Shown in pieces: positions 1 to 8,497 of a DNA stretch of 64,000 bases; the stretch's first letter is position 1, and each line of letters starts with the position of its first letter. Source of the stretch: Pectobacterium carotovorum (GTDB lineage: Bacteria; Pseudomonadota; Gammaproteobacteria; Enterobacterales; Enterobacteriaceae); NCBI GenBank assembly GCA_016415585.1, contig CP066552.1, forward strand, positions 434,001-498,000, written 5' to 3'. Under the pieces are notes generated by a model, which did not search any database, had not been told where the DNA came from, and saw only the letters and a program-made list of their open reading frames with translations. Made by a program: the position numbers and the translations under genes.

Positions 1-197
1 ATATATTGATGTTGCTATTAATTAAGGGTGAATGGCGTTCTGCGTCGCGTACTGTTCCGAGTCTGATTGGTGCTAAAAGAACATTTTTTATTACAACAAT
101 GTCAGAGTCGAGCGTTTCGTTTCGCTATGAAATCAGGTTCACTTTCTGTTTTAACCTGTACGCAGCCAGAACGCTGCGTCATTAAAAGGGCTGCACT

Positions 198-935
198 ATG
201 CGGGAATTACTGCTTTGGGTCAGGGATCAGCTGGCTGGAGCGCCATCGGCGCCTCGCTACATGCAGCTCGCGTCGTTGCTTGAATCAGAAATCGGCCGCC
301 GTAAGACGTTATCCGGCCAGTTCTTACCCGCCGAAAGGCTGATTGCGCAGCAGTTGGGATTATCGCGCGTAACGGTTTCCCGTTCCCTGTCACTGCTGGA
401 AGAAAAAGGGCTGATTGTGCGCCAGCAAGGTGTGGGAACCCGTGTAGCTCAACGGCTGAACTACGCGTTGAGTGCTGAGGATGAAGGGTTCACCGCGCTG
501 ATATTGAAACAAGGCGGCGTTGCTGGCAGCCTTTGGTTAGAAAAGGCAATACAGGTTCCGCCTGCTGCCATCGCCGCAAAAATGTCTCTGCCGGAAGGCG
601 AGGCCGTCACTTATCTGCGACGCGTCCGGCTCAGCAATGGCGAGCCTGTTTCGCTGGAAACGACCTGGATACCGCAAAAATTCCTACCCGACCCGGAAGC
701 GCTTGAGCAATCTCTCTATCAATATTGGGTGACGCGTGGCATCACACCGGACAAAAAACGCTATCGTTTCAAAGCGATTGCCTGTAAGGCAGACATCGCT
801 GCGCTTCTTGGTATTGCGGCGGAGGCACCTGCGCTGTACTGCCAACTGCATGTTTATAACGAACGGGGTGAACTGCTGGAATACAGCGAAGCACATTGCC
901 GTAGCGATGTGTATGAGATTCAGTTTGCCGATTAG
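198..935 (+). CDS. GntR-family regulator with UTRA effector domain
   Basis: A 245-aa cytoplasmic transcription factor. Residues about 18-85 form the winged helix-turn-helix of GntR proteins (FLPAERLIAQQLGLSRVTVS followed by a KGLIVRQQGVGTR wing). Residues about 100-240 match the UTRA ligand-binding fold, with LPEGEAVTYLRRVRLSNGEP and a C-terminal EYSEAHCRSDVYEI stretch typical of the HutC/PhnF subgroup. An AAGGG element lies about 8 nt ahead of the ATG. It faces dkgA convergently with a 49-bp gap, so it is not in an operon with it. UTRA proteins bind small ligands such as sugar phosphates or amino-acid derivatives; the ligand and targets here cannot be read from the sequence. The family call is firm, the role unknown. 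Confidence 0.88.
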   Translation: MRELLLWVRDQLAGAPSAPRYMQLASLLESEIGRRKTLSGQFLPAERLIAQQLGLSRVTVSRSLSLLEEKGLIVRQQGVGTRVAQRLNYALSAEDEGFTALILKQGGVAGSLWLEKAIQVPPAAIAAKMSLPEGEAVTYLRRVRLSNGEPVSLETTWIPQKFLPDPEALEQSLYQYWVTRGITPDKKRYRFKAIACKADIAALLGIAAEAPALYCQLHVYNERGELLEYSEAHCRSDVYEIQFAD

Positions 936-984
936 AAGAACAATGCCAGCCCGGTGAAGGCTGGCATTGACGGTGGCTTAGCTC

Positions 985-1812
985 TTAGTCGTTTCTCGGC
1001 TCATCAGGGTCCGAGCCCAGACGCTTCCCGCTGTCCAGCTTGGCAATTTCCCCCAGTTCGTCTTTATCCAGACGGAAATCAAACACCTCGAAATTTTCCT
1101 TGATGCGTGCAGGCGTCACCGATTTAGGTATCACCACCAGCCCGCTGTCCAGATGCCAGCGGATCACGATCTGTGCCGGCGTTTTCCCGTATTTGCTCGC
1201 CAGTTTACGGATAATGGGATGGTCGAAGACGCCTTCGCCACCCTGCGCCAGCGGGCTCCAGGATTCTGTCTGGATATGGTGCGTGGCGTTCCAGGAATGA
1301 AGTTGCTTTTGCTGGAGAAGAGGATGCAGCTCGACCTGATCGATGACCGGCAAGACGCCCGTTTCTTCTTTTAGCCGCTGTAAGTGGGGAATATGGAAAT
1401 TACTGACGCCGATACTTTTCGCCAGACCTTGTTCCTGGAGTTTGATGAGCCCGCGCCAGGCATCCACGAAGGTATTCTGTTGCGGGAGCGGCCAGTGAAT
1501 CAGATAGAGATCGATATAATCTAACCGAAGTTTTCTCAGGCTCTCTTCCAGTGCTTTTTGGGGATCGGTATGATCGCCATTCCAGAGTTTGGTGGTGATG
1601 AACACCTCTTCACGCGGCAGGTTCGCGGAACTCAGTGCCTGACCAACGGCCTCCTCGTTCTTATAAATCGCGGCGGTATCGATCGCCCGATAACCGATGG
1701 ACAAAGCCTCAGTCACAGCGATCACCGTGTCCTCACTGCTTGCTCGCCAGACACCAAGGCCCAACTGGGGCATGATATTGCCGTCCGCCAGCTTAACTTT
1801 CGGTTGCGTCAT
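985..1812 (-). CDS. dkgA: 2,5-diketo-D-gluconate reductase A, aldo/keto reductase
   Basis: A 275-aa NADPH-dependent aldo/keto reductase, the same length as E. coli DkgA (YqhE) and recognisably similar along its whole length. The TIM-barrel signatures are present: GYRAIDTAAIYKNEEAVG near residue 40 (Asp and Tyr of the catalytic tetrad), the active-site His in LYLIHWPLP near residue 107, and the cofactor motif VVIPKSVTPARIKENF near residue 230. The enzyme reduces 2,5-diketo-D-gluconate and other carbonyls such as methylglyoxal. GGAGAATGAG precedes the ATG. In E. coli it directly follows yqhD; here nearly 9 kb containing a T6SS island separates the two, so dkgA presumably needs its own promoter in the AT-rich region upstream. 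Confidence 0.93.
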   Translation of the reverse strand: MTQPKVKLADGNIMPQLGLGVWRASSEDTVIAVTEALSIGYRAIDTAAIYKNEEAVGQALSSANLPREEVFITTKLWNGDHTDPQKALEESLRKLRLDYIDLYLIHWPLPQQNTFVDAWRGLIKLQEQGLAKSIGVSNFHIPHLQRLKEETGVLPVIDQVELHPLLQQKQLHSWNATHHIQTESWSPLAQGGEGVFDHPIIRKLASKYGKTPAQIVIRWHLDSGLVVIPKSVTPARIKENFEVFDFRLDKDELGEIAKLDSGKRLGSDPDEPRND

Positions 1813-2250
1813 CTCATTCTCCTTTTATATCCGTTAATCCATAAACGTATCATAGGGTTAACTGGATGGGCGACCTGTTCATATCACGGACATAGCGGAA
1901 CGTGATCCCTAGCAGGAACAGGCATATGATTTCATTCTAGTAGAAAAATTCGTCTGCTATACATTGCATGATGATAAAGGGAGCCGATTGACTAATGTCA
2001 AATGATTAAATTTACGCTGTGCTCGTAACATCGAAGGTGGGAAGTCAAAAGTAATGGCATCCGCCAAGAATGTCAGTTTTGGTAGAGTGTGTTTTTTAAT
2101 CAATGCTTAGTAAGCACTTACATATATGTATGGTTTGCGTGGTTTATTTATCACCTAAAATAGAAATAATTCTATCAATAAGTACCGATTTAATAGACCA
2201 CCCCTTGCATGAATTAATGCCTAACTCAAACTTTCAGCATAACTGCGCAT

Positions 2251-2342
2251 TCTGCGCAACTTCTTGCTCACTTTCCAGTGGAAATCACTTTTTTGCGCAA
2301 TGGATGCCGTTTTTTCGCGAGGTCTGCGCAACTTCTTGCTCA
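2251..2342 (+). repeat. Two copies of a 20-bp direct repeat upstream of hcp
   Basis: An identical 20-bp sequence beginning TCTGCGCAAC occurs at 2251-2270 and 2323-2342, 72 bp apart start to start. Further TGCGCA cores lie at about 2243-2248 and 2294-2299. The copies sit roughly 60-150 bp upstream of a sigma-54-like promoter. That is where enhancer elements for bacterial enhancer-binding proteins such as VasH normally lie. The operator role is inferred from position and duplication. The rest of the gap between dkgA and hcp (1813-2250) is AT-rich and shows no supportable gene. Confidence 0.6.
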
Positions 2343-2402
2343 AATTTGGCTTAAGGAAAATTTTAGTTAAGGAAATTAATAGTAAAAACAATTAGATAAA
2401 AA

Positions 2403-2419
2403 TTGGCATGCGGATTGCT
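2403..2419 (+). promoter_or_regulatory. Sigma-54-type promoter for hcp
   Basis: TTGGCATGCGGATTGCT fits the sigma-54 consensus YTGGCACGRNNNTTGCW with exact spacing of the GG and GC doublets (-24/-12). The deviations are T for the final C of the first block and C for R. Predicted transcription start is about 2430, some 55 nt before the hcp ATG. Many T6SS hcp-vgrG operons are known to depend on RpoN and a VasH-type activator, which makes this site plausible. No activator gene is in the window. Confidence 0.72.
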
Positions 2420-2485
2420 ATACGGAACGTGAAGTTATTCATTCTGTTTAATAACTCATTCCGTTCAACAACAAGGAGCAAGACT

Positions 2486-3004
2486 ATGCCAACGCCATGC
2501 TATATCAGCATCGAAGGGAAAACGCAGGGCAACATCACCGCGGGTGCTTTCACCTCTGACTCTGTCGGCAACATCTATGTGGAAGGCCACGAAGATGAAA
2601 TGCTGGTACAGGAATTCAAACACGTGGTCACCGTACCGACCGACCCGCAGTCCGGTCAGCCGTCTGGTCAGCGTGTCCACAAGCCGTTCAAATTCACCGT
2701 GGCACTGAACAAAGCGGTGCCGCTGCTGTACAACGCGCTGTCTACCGGTGAAATGCTGCCCACCACCACCCTGAAGTGGTATCGCACCTCGGTGGAAGGC
2801 AAGCAGGAGCACTTCTTCTCTACCATCCTGACTGATGCCACCATCGTGGATATCGACTGCAAAATGCCGCACTGTCAGGACCCGTCAAAACTGGACTACA
2901 CCCAACTGATTGAAGTGTCGCTGGCCTACCGCAAAATTGACTGGGAGCACACCGTGGCCGGTACCTCCGGCTCCGATGACTGGCGTGCACCGGTCGAAGC
3001 CTAA
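2486..3004 (+). CDS. hcp: Hcp, type VI secretion tube protein
   Basis: A 172-aa Hcp protein, the usual family length. The N-terminus MPTPCYISIEGKTQGNITAG is characteristic of enterobacterial Hcp, and HKPFKFTVALNKAVPLLYNAL lies in the middle. Hexameric rings of Hcp stack into the inner tube that the T6SS ejects, and the ring lumen can carry effectors. I chose the ATG at 2486 because AAGGAG lies 9 nt upstream; the reading frame runs open further upstream, but without a ribosome site or the family N-terminus. It is the first gene of the island and lies behind the sigma-54-like promoter. A hairpin after the gene probably lowers read-through into vgrG, since Hcp is needed in far larger amounts. 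Confidence 0.95.
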   Translation: MPTPCYISIEGKTQGNITAGAFTSDSVGNIYVEGHEDEMLVQEFKHVVTVPTDPQSGQPSGQRVHKPFKFTVALNKAVPLLYNALSTGEMLPTTTLKWYRTSVEGKQEHFFSTILTDATIVDIDCKMPHCQDPSKLDYTQLIEVSLAYRKIDWEHTVAGTSGSDDWRAPVEA

Positions 3005-3017
3005 TCTTTCTGTCTCT

Positions 3018-3041
3018 AACCCGGCCACCGTGCCGGGTTTT
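3018..3041 (+). terminator. Hairpin terminator or attenuator between hcp and vgrG
   Basis: An 8-bp perfect GC-rich stem (AACCCGGC / GCCGGGTT) with a 6-nt loop, followed by a short T tract. It begins 13 nt after the hcp stop. It would reduce transcription of vgrG and later genes relative to hcp. Confidence 0.7.
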
Positions 3042-3125
3042 CTGCGTGTACTGCCCTGAGGTCTGATTCTCCCAGACCTGAGTGCAGACAACACGGTTTT
3101 CATCACGGGACGCGAGGGAATCAAC

Positions 3126-5156
3126 GTGGCAAACAGTACAGGATTACAGTTCACGGTAAAGGTCGGTGCATTACCCACCTCGACCTTTGCCGTGGTGGAT
3201 TTTCAGCTCAGCGAGGCACTTAACCAGCCGTTTGCCCTGTCGCTGAATCTGGCGAGTGCCTTGCCGGATGTCGATTTTGGTACGGTACTCGACCAGCCCT
3301 GCGAACTGCTGGTGTGGTACGAAGGCGAACTCCAACGGCGAGTGAGTGGCATTGTCAGCGCCTTTGCCCAGGGCGACACCGGCTTTCGCCGCACCCGCTA
3401 TCAGGCAGACGTCCGTCCGGCGCTGTGGCGGCTGGGGCTGCGCACCAATGCCCGCATCTTTCAGGCGCAAAAGCCGGAGGCCATTATCGGTACGTTGCTG
3501 GAAGAGTCTGGCATTACCGATTATGCCTTTGCGCTGCGTCACGACCATGCGGTGCGGGAATACTGCGTGCAGTACCGGGAAAGTGATTTAGCCTTTATCA
3601 CCCGTCTGGCCGCAGAAGAGGGATTGTATTTCTTCCATGAGTTTGAAGAGGGTAAACACCGCGTCGTCTTTGCGGATGATGCTGGGGCACTCAGCAAAGG
3701 CCCGGAACTGTTCTTCAACCTCGCTACACAAGGACTGAGCGAAGGCGAATACGTCAGACGTTTCCGCTACGCTGAAGCGGTCAGCACCGCCGAAGTCGCC
3801 CTCAAGGATTACAGCTTCAAAACCCCCGCCTACGGCCTGCTGCACCGCAAGATGAGCGGCGAGCTGGCGAACCAGCGCGAAAGCTACCAGCACTTCGATT
3901 ACCCCGGTCGCTTCAAGCAAGACCCGAGCGGCAAGGCCTTTACCGGCTATCGGCTGGACGCACTGCGGGCGGGTGCGATGACCGGCTCCGGCGAATCCAA
4001 TGCCGCGATGTTGATGCCCGGCAGCAGCTTTACCTTAACCGGACATCCCAACCCGACGCTGAATAGTGGCTGGCAACTGGTGGCCATCACCCACAGCGGG
4101 CAGCAGCCGCAGGCGCTGGAAGAAGAAAGCGGCGGTGAACCGACCACCTACAGCAACAGCTTCGAGGTGATTAGTGCCAAAAGCACCTGGCGTGCTGACC
4201 TGCCCTACAAACCGATGGTGGACGGCCCGCAAATCGCCACCGTGGTCGGCCCGGCGGGGGAAGAGATTTACTGCGACTCGTATGGTCGGGTGAAGCTGCA
4301 ATTCCCGTGGGACCGCTACGGCTCCAGCGATGACCAGAGCTCCTGCTGGGTACGGGTCAGCCAGGGCTGGGCGGGCGGTCAGTATGGCCTGATAGCCATC
4401 CCGCGCATCGGCCATGAGGTCATCGTCAGTTTCCTCGAAGGTGACCCAGACCAGCCGATTGTCACTGGCAGAACCTTTCATGCCACCAACCCGTCACCGT
4501 ATGAGCTGCCGTTACATAAAACGCGGATGACCATCAAGAGTAAAACGCACAAAGGTGGGGGATTTAACGAACTGCGTTTTGAAGATGCCGCAGACAACGA
4601 AGAAATTTTTATCCATGCACAAAAAGACCAGAATATTCAGGTCAATCATGATGAAACGCTCTCTGTCGGTAATGATCAGAAAATTGCCGTCGCGCGCGAT
4701 CGCAAAACCAATATTGGTCAGGATGAAGCCAATACGGTTGGCCGCGACCGCAAAGAGCATATCCGCCAGGACGTCTTCGTCACCATTGATCGTAACGAGG
4801 TACGCAACATCGGTAATACGCTGAAGGAAGATATTACCGCCAGCCATCTCGTCACGATTGGTGAGCATGAAAAAGTGGTGATTGAAGGCATACAGTCCAT
4901 TGAGGCCAGAAGTGGTCAGAGATTGCTGACGACTGAATATGTTCTGCAAGGCACAGACCGTATTTTAATTCGCGGCCCGGCAGGCAAGATCTTGCTTGAT
5001 GGTAGTGGCATCACATTGAACGCACCGAATATTCAACTAAAAGGGAATGTCAGCATTACGTCTCCCTCTGGTGACCAGATACAGGCCATTGAAGCGGTGA
5101 TCAATCAAGGAACACCACTGGTTGAAGAGTGTCCCCTTAAAGAGGGCAAAGAATGA
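3126..5156 (+). CDS. vgrG: VgrG, type VI secretion spike protein
   Basis: A 676-aa VgrG that trimerises into the cell-puncturing spike on top of the Hcp tube. The N-terminal phage gp27-like part holds [19 protein letters not shown] and [27 protein letters not shown]. The gp5 OB-fold region around residues 400-450 holds [14 protein letters not shown] and [20 protein letters not shown]. From about residue 480 it becomes a repetitive beta-helix needle with VGNDQ, IGQDE and VGRDR repeats. There is no extra catalytic domain, so cargo must be non-covalent. The start is GTG with a weak GAGGGA site upstream. The C-terminal tail ends in CPLKEGKE, the usual docking area for adaptors. Its stop overlaps the next start (ATGA), indicating translational coupling to the DUF4123 adaptor. 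Confidence 0.95.
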   Translation: MANSTGLQFTVKVGALPTSTFAVVDFQLSEALNQPFALSLNLASALPDVDFGTVLDQPCELLVWYEGELQRRVSGIVSAFAQGDTGFRRTRYQADVRPALWRLGLRTNARIFQAQKPEAIIGTLLEESGITDYAFALRHDHAVREYCVQYRESDLAFITRLAAEEGLYFFHEFEEGKHRVVFADDAGALSKGPELFFNLATQGLSEGEYVRRFRYAEAVSTAEVALKDYSFKTPAYGLLHRKMSGELANQRESYQHFDYPGRFKQDPSGKAFTGYRLDALRAGAMTGSGESNAAMLMPGSSFTLTGHPNPTLNSGWQLVAITHSGQQPQALEEESGGEPTTYSNSFEVISAKSTWRADLPYKPMVDGPQIATVVGPAGEEIYCDSYGRVKLQFPWDRYGSSDDQSSCWVRVSQGWAGGQYGLIAIPRIGHEVIVSFLEGDPDQPIVTGRTFHATNPSPYELPLHKTRMTIKSKTHKGGGFNELRFEDAADNEEIFIHAQKDQNIQVNHDETLSVGNDQKIAVARDRKTNIGQDEANTVGRDRKEHIRQDVFVTIDRNEVRNIGNTLKEDITASHLVTIGEHEKVVIEGIQSIEARSGQRLLTTEYVLQGTDRILIRGPAGKILLDGSGITLNAPNIQLKGNVSITSPSGDQIQAIEAVINQGTPLVEECPLKEGKE

Positions 5157-5734
5157 GCTTCTATCAACAACTGGAGAAAGCCGGGCTACCGACTCGCAAT
5201 AGCCGTACCCACCTCTATGTACTGACGGAAACCCGTGCCGAGCGAAACCTGCTGGCGCGGCTGGAGTTTCACGAGGTTGTCCATTATCCGTTATGGCATC
5301 TGGATGCACAGGCGGGACTTGAACAATATACCCCCTGGCTCTGTGTGCCAGAGCCTGACAGCGATTTTGATCTGTGGCTGGGCAAGGCGTTTGAGACGAT
5401 GCCCATGATTGTGCTATTTGCCCGAATGTCACCGGATGAGGTGCGGCGACATCTGAGGCATTTCAGTAAGTTTGTGGAGGGAACCCGGCGGTTTATTTTG
5501 CGTCTGGGCACCCCGTCAGCTCTGCAACTTTATATTGCTTCCATTGCCCATACGTCTTCCGCTGTATCACGTTTTTTCGCCGATGGTGAGATTGAGGAGA
5601 TGTATTTCCACGACCCGCAGGCATCACTGTCACGGCGCGTACAACCCCTGTTTGAGCAACAGCGCCATGAAGAAGCGGAGTGCGATGGCTGTCTGGTCTG
5701 GCTCGATCTTCCCATTGATCAGGAGGCCAGATGA
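5153..5734 (+). CDS. DUF4123 T6SS effector-loading adaptor
   Basis: A 193-aa protein matching the DUF4123 (Tap/TEC) adaptor family, chaperones that load a specific effector onto the VgrG tip and are not themselves secreted. Typical features are the N-terminal [13 protein letters not shown], a central [20 protein letters not shown] with PW preceding a cluster of acidic residues, and [22 protein letters not shown]. It overlaps vgrG by 4 bp and the next gene by 4 bp, so vgrG, adaptor and unknown gene form one coupled unit. In this family the cognate effector is normally encoded just downstream, which points to the nuclease-like protein at 6581-8485 as the cargo. Confidence 0.88.
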   Translation: MSFYQQLEKAGLPTRNSRTHLYVLTETRAERNLLARLEFHEVVHYPLWHLDAQAGLEQYTPWLCVPEPDSDFDLWLGKAFETMPMIVLFARMSPDEVRRHLRHFSKFVEGTRRFILRLGTPSALQLYIASIAHTSSAVSRFFADGEIEEMYFHDPQASLSRRVQPLFEQQRHEEAECDGCLVWLDLPIDQEAR

Positions 5735-6591
5735 TGCTGAATGCTATCGATCTCGACAGCATGGCGCGTGTTGCCAGAAAGCAGTCGGATATCCGGTTGT
5801 CACGCTACTTGTGCGATACACTGGCTCCGCTGTTACCCCGTCTGCCCAGCACACCGCAATACATGCCTGCTTTTGTGGACGCCGCCGGTAAAGAAGCGAT
5901 AGCGGCGGGATATAGCGATGGGCGTCAATACAACACACACGTTACCCTGAGCTTGCTGCTGGGTCTGGGATGGCAGAATGATATCCATCAAGCCACCCTC
6001 AATCCGATTTTGACGGCGGCGGGACTCCCTGAACCGACCCGGCTGAATCTGGTTGTTAACACCGCCATTACACTGAGACAGCAGACTGAACGTGTTATGC
6101 CGCAGGCGCATCAGATTTTTATCACGTTATTGTCGATCAATCCTGGCGCATTACAGGCAGAAAATATCTGGCGAGCCTTTGAGCAATCCGCACTGCTGTA
6201 CGGTATCAATACGCCTCAGCGGATACAGGCCTTGTTTGAAACCTATGAAGCGGATGCGCTGCGCCAACTGGCGTTGCCTCCCGTCAAGCGCCGGAAGTAT
6301 TCCGCTTATGAGCAGCTCGGCATACGCCAGATGACAGGACATATGCCCCTGCCCAGTGATGACTTACAGCACCTGCAACAGCATCAACTGATTTGTCTGG
6401 GCTGCCATGTTTTACTGGCTCTGAGCTTTGGACGCTTCTTTTACTGCAACCCGTTATTCAGCGGGTTGCATGACGGGTTGCATGACGGGTTGCGTCAGGA
6501 CTTGGAGCCGCGCCAGCTCTGCCATTTCTTGCTGCAATTTTTACAACAGCATCAACGTATGCTCATGGAGGAGGCATCCAATGACAACTAA
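5731..6591 (+). CDS. Unknown T6SS-island protein, alpha-helical
   Basis: A 286-aa protein I do not recognise. It appears soluble and mostly helical, without a signal peptide or clear membrane segment. Visible features are an N-terminal charged region, IFITLLSINPGALQAENIWR in the middle, and a Leu/Gln/His-rich C-terminal third with FLLQFLQQHQ. Residues about 245-255 carry GLHDGLHDGL, from a 12-bp tandem DNA repeat. Two adjacent ATGs (5731 and 5734) share an AGGAGG site; either could be used. It overlaps the adaptor upstream by 4 bp and the effector downstream by 11 bp. Placement between adaptor and effector suggests an accessory or second chaperone for loading, which is inference only. Confidence 0.75.
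   Translation: MMLNAIDLDSMARVARKQSDIRLSRYLCDTLAPLLPRLPSTPQYMPAFVDAAGKEAIAAGYSDGRQYNTHVTLSLLLGLGWQNDIHQATLNPILTAAGLPEPTRLNLVVNTAITLRQQTERVMPQAHQIFITLLSINPGALQAENIWRAFEQSALLYGINTPQRIQALFETYEADALRQLALPPVKRRKYSAYEQLGIRQMTGHMPLPSDDLQHLQQHQLICLGCHVLLALSFGRFFYCNPLFSGLHDGLHDGLRQDLEPRQLCHFLLQFLQQHQRMLMEEASNDN
6462..6497 (+). repeat. 12-bp tandem repeat inside the 286-aa gene
   Basis: Three consecutive 12-bp units (6462-6473, 6474-6485, 6486-6497); the first two are identical (CGGGTTGCATGA) and the third ends GCGTCA. The length is a multiple of 3, so copy-number change would add or remove four residues without a frameshift. Confidence 0.85.
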
Positions 6592-8485
6592 CGCCCTCAG
6601 TGCCAGTTTTGAACAACTCTCTCAGGATGCAATGGATGGCAATGTACCCAGCCCGGCATCGATTTGCACCGACTGTGCCGGACTCGGCGTACCGTTCTCG
6701 ATCAATGGCAGCGACGGGCCACGGGACGCGGATCAATGGCTGGGTATCCCCTCTTATGATGATGCGGCGACGCCAGACTGGTTCATGCAAAATCCTTGGA
6801 TCACCGATCGTGTCGAAAACTTCCGTAATACCTATCTGCCACGAGTTCTTTACCAACTGGGAGAGCGGTATGGTGATGCTTATCTCGCCGAGCTCCATGC
6901 GTTTCAGTCCGCACAGGGGCTTGAGTTCCATTGTCTGGAAGACGACATGGAAACGGAAACCCACGTTACGCCCGCCTTTCTAATAGAAGTGACCCGGGGA
7001 GACATAACCGAGCGCCCCACGATCTCTTGTAACCAGACAAACTGTGTCTTTCTGGGGAGCCGTATCTACTTCTGGACATTTACGTCTGCCCGTTATCGAG
7101 AAGACCCACTGATGGGCGCGGATGGACAACGCCTTGCCCTGACGCAGTTCGAGTGGACGGTTTCCGGCCTGTTCGACCCGGCACAGGCCGCACAGGCGTT
7201 GGCTCAGCACTATCAGCAGGCCAAAACGTTGAACCAACTCTGGACGCGCGTATTAGCCGTCGCACAGATAGGACTTGGCGTCTTGTCGATTATTCCTGTC
7301 GTGGGTGTAGCCAGAGGGCTTTTCGGCCTCTACAAAGGGGTACGGTATACCTTTGCGGCTATTGACGCGGCACTTGCCGCCAACGCCATTGCCAACGGCA
7401 GTACGACACTGATCACGGGTGAAGGAATAGACCATGGCGAAGCCCTTTTTGAAAGCCTGGGCAAGGCGGTCGATCCGAAAGACGGTAAAGAGCGTGGCCG
7501 TCAGGTCTTCATGTTCATCAATCTGGCGATGCTTTCCCCTGCGGCACTGGGCGCGACTCGCTGGGTGCTGCGCAAGGTACGGGGGGATGTCCCCGTCAGT
7601 GCCCGTTTCGACACCGATGCCATCAGTGAAGAAGAGCGCCGTCGACTCGGGGGACACACGAGCGGCGAGCCGCTGGCGATTGAACTGCGTGGTCGCAGAC
7701 CGGCAGGACGCCATGACGAAACCGGCGACATCGAATGGCGAAACAGGCCATCATTAGATACCAATCGCAGCCAGGTTGCCCTGACCACGGCCACGGGTAA
7801 GGCGAATTATTGTGTGATGAGCAATACACTGCGCAGCAATCTGACGTCGTTGATTATCCAGCGTGGTGGTAGCCTGAAAGTAATAGGCCGTGTCTGTAAA
7901 GTGGTCGGTGATGCGGGTGAAGAGGCATTTGCCGCCGCTATGGTGGAAAAAATGGGCTTCAACGCTGAGCGCATCCTCGGCTACAGTAATAAAGTCGGAG
8001 TACCCAACCGTTTCGGGCTGACGAACAAGAGTGGCCACGGCCTGGATATGCTGGTCTGGGTGCCGCCGCCACCGTCTCTGACCGTGCGGGCACCAACAAC
8101 CAACACCATGCGCCACAGCCTAGATGGAGCAAAGGGTACGCCTGCACCAACCCAGACGCTAACCTTCAAGGAAGACACGTTACTGGTGATTGAAACCAAA
8201 GCGACGTTGGGTTTGACTAAGACACCAGGATTTAATAAGACACAGGGAACAGGGGCAGGTAAGATTACTGATATTATGGGGAAAATAAAGAGAGGTCGTA
8301 ATGGATGGACTACGGAGAAAATGAGCGAAGTTGATCCTGACTTTCTAAAAAAGATAGATGCTATCCGTGATGCCTCTAAAGATAACAAACTTGCTTATAT
8401 TCATGCACAAATTTTTTTTGATTCAAAGGGTGCGCTCAGCAAATTGGCTGGCAATGGAACAGGTATTCAATTAAATACGTGGTAA
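6581..8485 (+). CDS. Putative T6SS effector with PD-(D/E)XK nuclease-like C-terminus
   Basis: A 634-aa protein that is probably the island's toxic cargo. Residues 1-215 are unique. Residues about 223-255 hold a hydrophobic Gly-rich stretch (LAVAQIGLGVLSIIPVVGVA), of the kind seen in polymorphic toxins. The C-terminal 200 residues show the order GDAGEEAF (E447/E448), SGHGLDMLVW (D489) and LLVIETKA (E538-x-K540). That is the acidic-residue pattern of PD-(D/E)XK nucleases, so DNA cleavage in the target cell is inferred. The ATG at 6581 follows GGAGGAGG and overlaps the previous gene; the frame is open 153 nt further upstream without a ribosome site. Base use turns AT-rich from about 8190, inside the toxin tail, and stays so into the next gene, suggesting tail exchange. 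A different fold with similar motifs cannot be excluded. Confidence 0.7.
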   Translation: MTTNALSASFEQLSQDAMDGNVPSPASICTDCAGLGVPFSINGSDGPRDADQWLGIPSYDDAATPDWFMQNPWITDRVENFRNTYLPRVLYQLGERYGDAYLAELHAFQSAQGLEFHCLEDDMETETHVTPAFLIEVTRGDITERPTISCNQTNCVFLGSRIYFWTFTSARYREDPLMGADGQRLALTQFEWTVSGLFDPAQAAQALAQHYQQAKTLNQLWTRVLAVAQIGLGVLSIIPVVGVARGLFGLYKGVRYTFAAIDAALAANAIANGSTTLITGEGIDHGEALFESLGKAVDPKDGKERGRQVFMFINLAMLSPAALGATRWVLRKVRGDVPVSARFDTDAISEEERRRLGGHTSGEPLAIELRGRRPAGRHDETGDIEWRNRPSLDTNRSQVALTTATGKANYCVMSNTLRSNLTSLIIQRGGSLKVIGRVCKVVGDAGEEAFAAAMVEKMGFNAERILGYSNKVGVPNRFGLTNKSGHGLDMLVWVPPPPSLTVRAPTTNTMRHSLDGAKGTPAPTQTLTFKEDTLLVIETKATLGLTKTPGFNKTQGTGAGKITDIMGKIKRGRNGWTTEKMSEVDPDFLKKIDAIRDASKDNKLAYIHAQIFFDSKGALSKLAGNGTGIQLNTW

Positions 8486-8497
8486 TAAGGACAGAAC

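Noticed and set aside
2103..2354. 83-codon frame with repeated CATSCS upstream of hcp
   Set aside because: Produced by the 20-bp DNA repeat; no ribosome site and it lies in the promoter region.
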